Shown here piece after piece: positions 13,444 through 17,709 of a stretch of 17,709 nt of DNA. Position 1 is the stretch's first letter, and every line of letters starts with the position of its first letter. The position numbers and the translations under genes are program-made. Below the pieces are notes generated by a model, which did no database searches, was not told the origin of the DNA, and saw only the letters and a list, made by a program, of their open reading frames with translations. The stretch is from an uncultured Nitrososphaerales archaeon (GTDB lineage Archaea > Thermoproteota > Nitrososphaeria > Nitrososphaerales > JAAOZN01): NCBI GenBank assembly GCA_938029515.1, contig CALJAQ010000103.1, positions 1 through 17,709 of the forward strand. The letters run 5' to 3'.

Positions 13444-14679
13444 ATGCGCACAAAACACCTATCTATAGTTGCTGCGACGATGCTGGTAGCAGCCTTACTC
13501 GTAGGTTCGCTTGCAACACTACAGGCTGAAGCCGCTTCTACAAAGAGGAACGTGCAATCTAACGGTAACCAATACGGTTTAGGTGAAGAGATCAGAGAAA
13601 GAGTGCAAGAACGCTTAGTGAGCCCAGTCAGACCTTGGCCCACACCCCCTCCACCAAACTTACCTTTACCACCTTTGTTAGATGAAGCCAAGTTTCAGAT
13701 AGAGGCGAAAGGTGAAGCGAAGAACATAAGCAGAAAAGCCGCTGCATCTACTTCCAACGCAGAACTCACCTTAAATGGTAAGCTGTGGATATGGCGCAAC
13801 AAAGGTACTGTAGTAGTCGAAGGCGGAAAACTAACTATAGGTGACAGAGTATATTCTGTTGAGTCTGGCAGAGGTGGCTTCAACACGCAGACTAAGAAAG
13901 GCGTGCTGATGATACAGCTTAAGGTGGCTGATGAGGGGGGCAAAGCGTACCTTACTGTGCTTCAAGGTAGGTTAGAGGCAACTGAAGAGGAAGGCGTCTA
14001 CGATGTCTCATTTAAGGCGCAGATGCTTAGGGTTGGGCGGCTATACCTCATAACACTCGAAGGCACTCTCACAGCCAGCGCCCCAATAGAAACCTACAGC
14101 ATAAACACTTTGGGTGGAACCTGGGATCATACAACAATAACCGTCAAGGTAGAAGACAGCTCTTTAGCAGTAGACTACAGCAGCGTAGTAGTCAAGGCTG
14201 TTGAGGATTGGAACAGCACGCTACAAGCCTTCACTTCAAAGTATAGCGACTACAGCTACCTATCCAACATCTACCTAAAGCTGACGGATTCAGAGAATGC
14301 TGATGTGAAGGTCGTCTTCACAGACGAAGGTATGTTCAGAATAGGTGGAGAAACACATGTTTCATATAAGCCGAACACCAACATATTCAGCAACATAACG
14401 GTCACGGTCAGAGTCAGCCCAAGATACACAGAGGATGTGGTCTATATGGTTACTCTACACGAACTTGGGCACGCGCTCGGCTTAGGACATACAGATGTAG
14501 CAGAGGATCTTATGTACCCTATACTTAATCGCTGGGCTCTTAGAGATAGCGGGCTTTCAACCCTTGACCTCTATGGTGTGGCTCAAATCTTCGCTTGGAT
14601 ACCTTCTAGTGGAGCTGAAGGATTCACAGTACCAAAGGTCATAACGCTGCCAGCAACTATTTCATATGAAAAAGTGTAA
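13444..14679 (+). CDS. Secreted matrixin-like metzincin zinc protease
   Basis: A 411-aa exported protease. An N-terminal signal sequence (VAATMLVAALLVGSLATLQAEA) is followed by a basic linker and a Pro-rich hinge PWPTPPPPNLPLPPL at ~64-78. A beta-rich domain of unknown family (~80-220) precedes the catalytic domain. The zinc motif is HELGHALGLGH, H339/H343/H349 with E340 as base; the Met-turn follows at DLMYP (M357), and STLDLYGVAQIF resembles the C-terminal helix of matrixins. The protein has no cysteine, so the cysteine-switch latency of animal MMPs is impossible, and no disulfides exist. There is no C-terminal anchor. A strong hairpin-plus-T terminator follows. Substrate is unknown; neighbours suggest cell-surface protein turnover. 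Confidence 0.9.
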   Translation: MRTKHLSIVAATMLVAALLVGSLATLQAEAASTKRNVQSNGNQYGLGEEIRERVQERLVSPVRPWPTPPPPNLPLPPLLDEAKFQIEAKGEAKNISRKAAASTSNAELTLNGKLWIWRNKGTVVVEGGKLTIGDRVYSVESGRGGFNTQTKKGVLMIQLKVADEGGKAYLTVLQGRLEATEEEGVYDVSFKAQMLRVGRLYLITLEGTLTASAPIETYSINTLGGTWDHTTITVKVEDSSLAVDYSSVVVKAVEDWNSTLQAFTSKYSDYSYLSNIYLKLTDSENADVKVVFTDEGMFRIGGETHVSYKPNTNIFSNITVTVRVSPRYTEDVVYMVTLHELGHALGLGHTDVAEDLMYPILNRWALRDSGLSTLDLYGVAQIFAWIPSSGAEGFTVPKVITLPATISYEKV

Positions 14680-14681
14680 AG

Positions 14682-14711
14682 AGGGGTCTAAACCCCTTCC
14701 TATTCTTTTTT
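14682..14711 (+). terminator. Intrinsic-type terminator after the metalloprotease gene
   Basis: AGGGGT, loop CTAA, ACCCCT forms a perfect six-pair stem 3 nt after the TAA, followed by a T-rich stretch (TCCTATTCTTTTTT). This is the clearest terminator in the window. The core GGGGTCTAAACC repeats the word at 4051-4062. Confidence 0.7.
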
Positions 14712-14771
14712 AGATCCTGCTGCTTTCTATAGCCTTAATCCTTTTATTCTCCTTATAGCTAGTTATGGCTG

Positions 14772-15737
14772 GTGGTGGTTGTGTTGCACATCCCAAGCGA
14801 ATTTGAGAGTAAGATCGTTGAAGCTGTTTCTAAGGCGAGTAGAAGCGTCTTGAATATCAGCACGGTGCAGCTTGTAAGAGACCATTTTTTCAACCTATAT
14901 CCAGTTAGTGGAATAGGTTCAGGTGTGGTTGTAGATGGGTCTGGGCATATAATCACTAACCATCACGTCGTTGTTGGGAGTAAAGTGGTTGTGGCGACAA
15001 CCTATTCTGGAGAGAGGTATGGGGGGCAGGTTATAGGCTCAGACCCATCGACTGACATAGCGGTTGTGCAGATTCAGGTTGGGGATGTGCCTCCTGCTGA
15101 GTTAGGGGATTCGGATTCCCTGAAGGTTGGGCAGCTCGCTATAGCTATAGGAAACCCCTTTGGATTCCTGCTAACTGGAGGACCTACTGTTACGATTGGT
15201 GTAGTAAGCGCTTTGAACAGATACATTAGGTTGGAGGATGGTAGGGTGTATGAGAACCTCATACAGACTGACGCAGCCATAAACCCTGGTAATAGTGGTG
15301 GCCCTCTAATAGATAGTAGCGGTAAGGTAATTGGGATAAATACTGCCATGATTTCCCAGGCTCAAGGCATAGGATTTGCGGTCCCTGTGAATACTGTTAA
15401 GATGATTCTTGAAGACCTCATAAGGTTTGGTAGGATCGTGAGGCCTTGGTTAGGTATCGTAGGTATGGATGTTACTAAAGAGGCTGCTAGGTATTACGGT
15501 TTGGGGGTTGAGGAAGGTGTTTTGGTGGTTAAAGTTGTCTCAGACGGGCCTGCTGCTGAAGCTGATATAGAGGAAGGGGACATCATAATGGGTGTGGATG
15601 GTGTGCATGTGAGGAGTATTCGCGAGCTTCAAGCCGCTATAAAGGGGAAGAGGATAGGTTCCCAGATTGAAGTGTTGATTAGGCGTGGCGGGTTTGAGGG
15701 GGTTGCCAAATTGAAGCTTGCGGAAGCGCCGAGCTGA
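14772..15737 (+). CDS. HtrA/DegP-family serine protease with one PDZ domain
   Basis: A 321-aa S1C protease/chaperone. The trypsin-like domain (about 40-215) carries the triad H65 (TNHHVV), D95 (STDIAVVQI) and S175 (NPGNSGGPL). Also present are GSGVVVDGSGHIITN, ELGDSDSLKVGQLAIAIGNP and GIGFAVPVNTVK. One PDZ domain follows (about 225-315: RPWLGIVGMDV, GVLVVKVVSDGPA, DIIMGVDGVHV). No signal peptide or TM helix is seen in the chosen frame. The N-terminus is uncertain, with GTG at 14772, 14775 and 14781 and TTG at 14784 all in frame; an ATG at 14765 is in another frame. Thus it is either cytoplasmic or the N-terminus is misjudged. It is downstream of the secreted metzincin but behind a terminator, so it probably has its own promoter (CTTTTATT near 14740 or CTTATAG near 14750). 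Confidence 0.93.
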   Translation: MVVVLHIPSEFESKIVEAVSKASRSVLNISTVQLVRDHFFNLYPVSGIGSGVVVDGSGHIITNHHVVVGSKVVVATTYSGERYGGQVIGSDPSTDIAVVQIQVGDVPPAELGDSDSLKVGQLAIAIGNPFGFLLTGGPTVTIGVVSALNRYIRLEDGRVYENLIQTDAAINPGNSGGPLIDSSGKVIGINTAMISQAQGIGFAVPVNTVKMILEDLIRFGRIVRPWLGIVGMDVTKEAARYYGLGVEEGVLVVKVVSDGPAAEADIEEGDIIMGVDGVHVRSIRELQAAIKGKRIGSQIEVLIRRGGFEGVAKLKLAEAPS

Positions 15738-15921
15738 AGAAGAAAATAGAGTCTTTCCAATTGTCAGTAGATTTGAAAGTGACCTTTTGGCCTATTTTGT
15801 TTGATTTAGGTTGGAGACGGTGTGCAGCCCAACGCTCTTTTTGATCTTGGATGCGAAGGTTCGGTGAGGAGGCTGGGTACACGCCGCCATCGGCTTATCA
15901 GGCTGATGTATAATCAGCCTT
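15738..15921. other. Non-coding stretch after htrA with a 7-bp hairpin at 15900-15920
   Basis: I see no gene here. The one clear structure is AGGCTGA, loop TGTATAA, TCAGCCT (15900-15920), a perfect seven-pair inverted repeat just before the readable part of the transposase relic. It could be a transcription terminator, though no T-run follows, or part of the mobile element. A minus-strand open frame over htrA's tail has no protein-like features. Confidence 0.4.
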
Positions 15922-16511
15922 GTCAACTCTAAATGGGCATCTTATCACACCTTCTGCATCAAACCCTCACTTCAGCTCATAGAGACTCTGATCTACCTAT
16001 CTGTGCAGGGGCGGTATGCTGAATCGGGCTTGAAGATTTGCAGTAAGGCTCCTTCAGCAGACACCCTACTCTACACGTTAAGAAGATCGAGAGTGAAGAC
16101 GCTCATTTAGGAGAACGACCCTCGTTAAAGTCGAAAAGGGTATTCAGAAAGCCTATCGTAGATGCCATAGACTACACGAAGACCCATACCATCGAGAATA
16201 CAGCAACACGCTTCTTAGAAGCAGAAGAAGGCTTAAAGCAACCTCTTCTACACCCACGTACCACCACACATAGTTGCAGGAAGAAGGATAACCACATTCA
16301 CACAACCAACCCATCGGTCAGAAGACCACACCCAGCATCGAAGGATTGATCAAAGCTACCCACACAAAGATCAGAATCCACCCCAACCACACCCGCAACA
16401 TCTAGCAAACATAACCCTACAACTCAAAAGAAAACCCACAAACCCATAATCAAACCAACACAGCTCAAAAGAAAACTCAGACCCAGAATAGAGCTGAACG
16501 AACCGCCCTAA
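15922..16511 (+). pseudogene. Degraded DDE-type (IS4/ISH3-like) transposase
   Basis: Translation recovers a broken archaeal transposase. One frame reads IETLIYLSVQGRYAESGLKI then APSADTLLYTLRRSRVKTLI up to a TAG at about 16108, the usual N-terminal region with its SADT-LLY helix. A second frame takes over near 16100 and reads KRVFRKPIVDAIDYTKTHTI, where VDAIDYT matches the strand holding the first catalytic Asp. It then continues to 16511 with one TGA at 16347, after which similarity fades. At least one frameshift and two stops make it non-functional. Terminal inverted repeats and target duplications were not found, so element borders are unknown. The family name is from motif memory and is moderate. 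Confidence 0.6.
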
Positions 16512-16906
16512 CCTACTTTCGAATCTACTGATTGGATTACCCCTTAAGTGCTTGAAAAGCTAAACTCTCTTACTGTTTCTGCCCTTCGTCAAATGCATAA
16601 GACGAACAATTTTTCAACAAAGCATACTCAAGAGACATGTTAAGACATTGCAAGCATAATCGCGATAAAAGTCTAAATAAAAAGTCGCATATATCTAACT
16701 GTGCGCAGATATCTAAACCATGTTTAAATCGACGAAAAGATTAAATGTAAATGATTGTTCGCTACCCACACAAGTTGATGCACAATGATATTAGTGAACG
16801 CTACGAATTCTCTAGTGAAGTTCTGTCTACACTTAGCATTAACAAAGAATCACACCTCAACCATCTTCCAAAGATTCGTTAGAGTGCCAGTTAGGAGGAG
16901 GTGAAG
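16512..16906. other. AT-rich region upstream of the transporter, possible regulatory sequence
   Basis: No coding potential is seen. It contains ATATCTAA twice (16691-16698 and 16709-16716), which with AGATAT at 16707-16712 also forms an inverted repeat around GTGCGC. A TATA-like run (AAAGATTAAATG, about 16736-16747) lies ~160 nt before the ATG, so the transporter mRNA may have a long leader. A strong Shine-Dalgarno, AGGAGGAGGTG (16893-16903), precedes the start. Confidence 0.4.
16691..16716. repeat. Paired ATATCTAA boxes / ATATCT-AGATAT inverted repeat
   Basis: ATATCTAA occurs at 16691-16698 and 16709-16716 (18 nt apart). ATATCT (16691-16696) and AGATAT (16707-16712) are inverted around a 10-nt spacer. 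The position, about 190 nt upstream of the transporter start and near a TATA-like run, is suitable for an operator. No binding protein can be named. Confidence 0.35.
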
Positions 16907-17709
16907 ATGCGCCCACGATTGATCGCGTTAGCGGTACTGATCTTCCTCATATTTTCTCTCACAACTCTGCTTGAGCTCACTTTCAAGCAGTTAATCTCAC
17001 TGGTAGTCTTTATTGGCTTCATCTTTGGGACACTATTGTACTGGAGGTTTAGGCTGGCATTCGCTCTTACTGGTATCGTCATATTACTCGTTTTAGGTCT
17101 AATAGATGTGCATACTCTAGTAAATTTTGCAAGCTTAGATATAATCCTCTTTTTGATGGGTATGATGATAGTCGTAGGTTTCCTTGAGGAAAGAAGGTTC
17201 TTTGAATACTTAATAGACAAGATCTCAACCTTAGCCGGCTCTTCTGGGGTTAGACTTGTAGTGGTTATGATGATCTTATCCGCCTTCTTCGCTGCACTTG
17301 TAGACGAAGTTACATCAATACTTTTTATGTCAGCTTCTATGATTCATTTAACTCTGCGTGTTAAGATGAATCCTGCGCCGTTTATAATTATGTTGGTCTT
17401 TGCCACAAACATTGGGAGTAGCGCTACTGTTGTAGGCAACCCAGTAGGTGTGCTTGTCGCTCTACGTGGAGGGTTAACATTTGTGGACTTTTTACGCTGG
17501 GCAACGCCGATCTCAATCGTGGCTCTGGCAATCGCAATACCCTTATCAGTCTTCTACTATAGAAGAGAAATAAAGCTGCTTGACGAGCGCCTAAAAATCT
17601 CTGTAGAAAGCAGAGTAGAGGGCAGGGATAAAGTAAATCAATCAACTAAAGAACTCTTGATATCCGCCTTGTTATTCATCGGAACCCTCACAGCCCTTAT
17701 ACTACATAA
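16907..17709 (+). CDS. ArsB/NhaD/SLC13-superfamily ion transporter, N-terminal part (runs off window)
   Basis: The first ~267 residues of a polytopic membrane transporter of the ion transporter (IT) superfamily (ArsB, NhaD, citrate/SLC13 types). About seven hydrophobic helices are seen, beginning LIALAVLIFLIFSLTTLLEL. Family marks are LIDVHTLVNFASLDIILFLMG, the re-entrant-type FAALVDEVTSILFMSA loop and the signature NIGSSATVVGNPVGVLVAL. A charged cytoplasmic loop near 220-245 (REIKLLDERLKISVESRVEG) precedes the next helix at the edge. The ATG at 16907 follows AGGAGGAGGTG closely; an in-frame GTG at 16901 lies inside that site and is less likely. No stop occurs before the window ends. The ion carried (arsenite, Na+/H+ or an organic acid) cannot be decided. 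Confidence 0.87.
   Translation, partial: MRPRLIALAVLIFLIFSLTTLLELTFKQLISLVVFIGFIFGTLLYWRFRLAFALTGIVILLVLGLIDVHTLVNFASLDIILFLMGMMIVVGFLEERRFFEYLIDKISTLAGSSGVRLVVVMMILSAFFAALVDEVTSILFMSASMIHLTLRVKMNPAPFIIMLVFATNIGSSATVVGNPVGVLVALRGGLTFVDFLRWATPISIVALAIAIPLSVFYYRREIKLLDERLKISVESRVEGRDKVNQSTKELLISALLFIGTLTALILH

Noticed and set aside
13392..13943. Two minus-strand open frames (99 and 82 aa) over the metalloprotease gene
   Set aside because: They are antisense to the signal peptide, hinge and N-terminal domain of the metzincin; no conserved motif is seen.
15679..15882. Minus-strand 67-aa frame at the htrA 3' end
   Set aside because: Half of it is antisense to the PDZ domain; there is no plausible start signal and no protein-like pattern.
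16891..17220. Minus-strand 109-aa open frame
   Set aside because: It is the shadow of the transporter gene, whose plus-strand frame has TM helices, family motifs and a strong Shine-Dalgarno.
1..17709. CRISPR array or defence system
   Set aside because: No regularly spaced direct repeats and no Cas, restriction or toxin-antitoxin motifs were seen.

Overview
The window is archaeal chromosome. It carries eukaryote-like ribosomal proteins (eL31, eL39, eS19), PDCD5, the RNase P subunit Rpp21, Nep1, archease, an e-type tRNA methylthiotransferase and an F420-type oxidoreductase. There are many GTG and TTG starts, and TATA-like boxes sit close to start codons, as in leaderless archaeal transcripts. 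The gene set suits a Thermoproteota-type lineage (Aigarchaeota, Nitrososphaeria or Bathyarchaeia-like) that retains an FtsZ-like protein; the exact placement is a guess.

Layout. 1-2081: glycine decarboxylase split into gcvPA (5' end outside the window) and gcvPB, overlapping by 11 nt. 2120-4046: a MIP18/DUF59-like protein lacking the usual Cys, a MoaD-type sulfur-carrier-like protein, and a MiaB-family tRNA methylthiotransferase whose start overlaps the MoaD stop; together a small Fe-S/sulfur neighbourhood. 4116-5171: a divergent FtsZ-like protein with altered GTP-binding and catalytic motifs, followed by about 500 bp of decayed coding sequence. 5751-6933 (minus): translation cluster eS19-PDCD5-eL39-eL31. 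7136-7453 (minus) and 7505-8179 (plus): rpp21 and nep1, diverging from one shared AT-rich promoter core. 8154-10062 (minus): archease, a UbiX-like flavoprotein with altered active-site motifs, and an LLM-class F420-type oxidoreductase, probably one operon.

10124-15737 is the least ordinary part. A membrane-anchored winged-helix regulator (outside sensor, one TM, cytoplasmic DNA-binding domain) is followed by a secreted all-helical protein with four degenerate hairpin repeats. Its promoter TATA box lies in the loop of a CCCCCT/AGGGGG inverted repeat. Next come three peptidases: an M24 aminopeptidase-P-like enzyme (minus), a secreted cysteine-free metzincin, and an HtrA/DegP-type serine protease without an obvious signal peptide. 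A cell-surface sensing and proteolysis locus is a reasonable inference but is not shown.

15738-16906 has no intact gene. It contains a frameshifted DDE-type transposase relic (about 15922-16511) and a possible regulatory stretch. The window ends inside an ArsB/NhaD/SLC13-type (ion transporter superfamily) membrane transporter (16907 to the edge). No tRNA, rRNA or CRISPR array was recognised.
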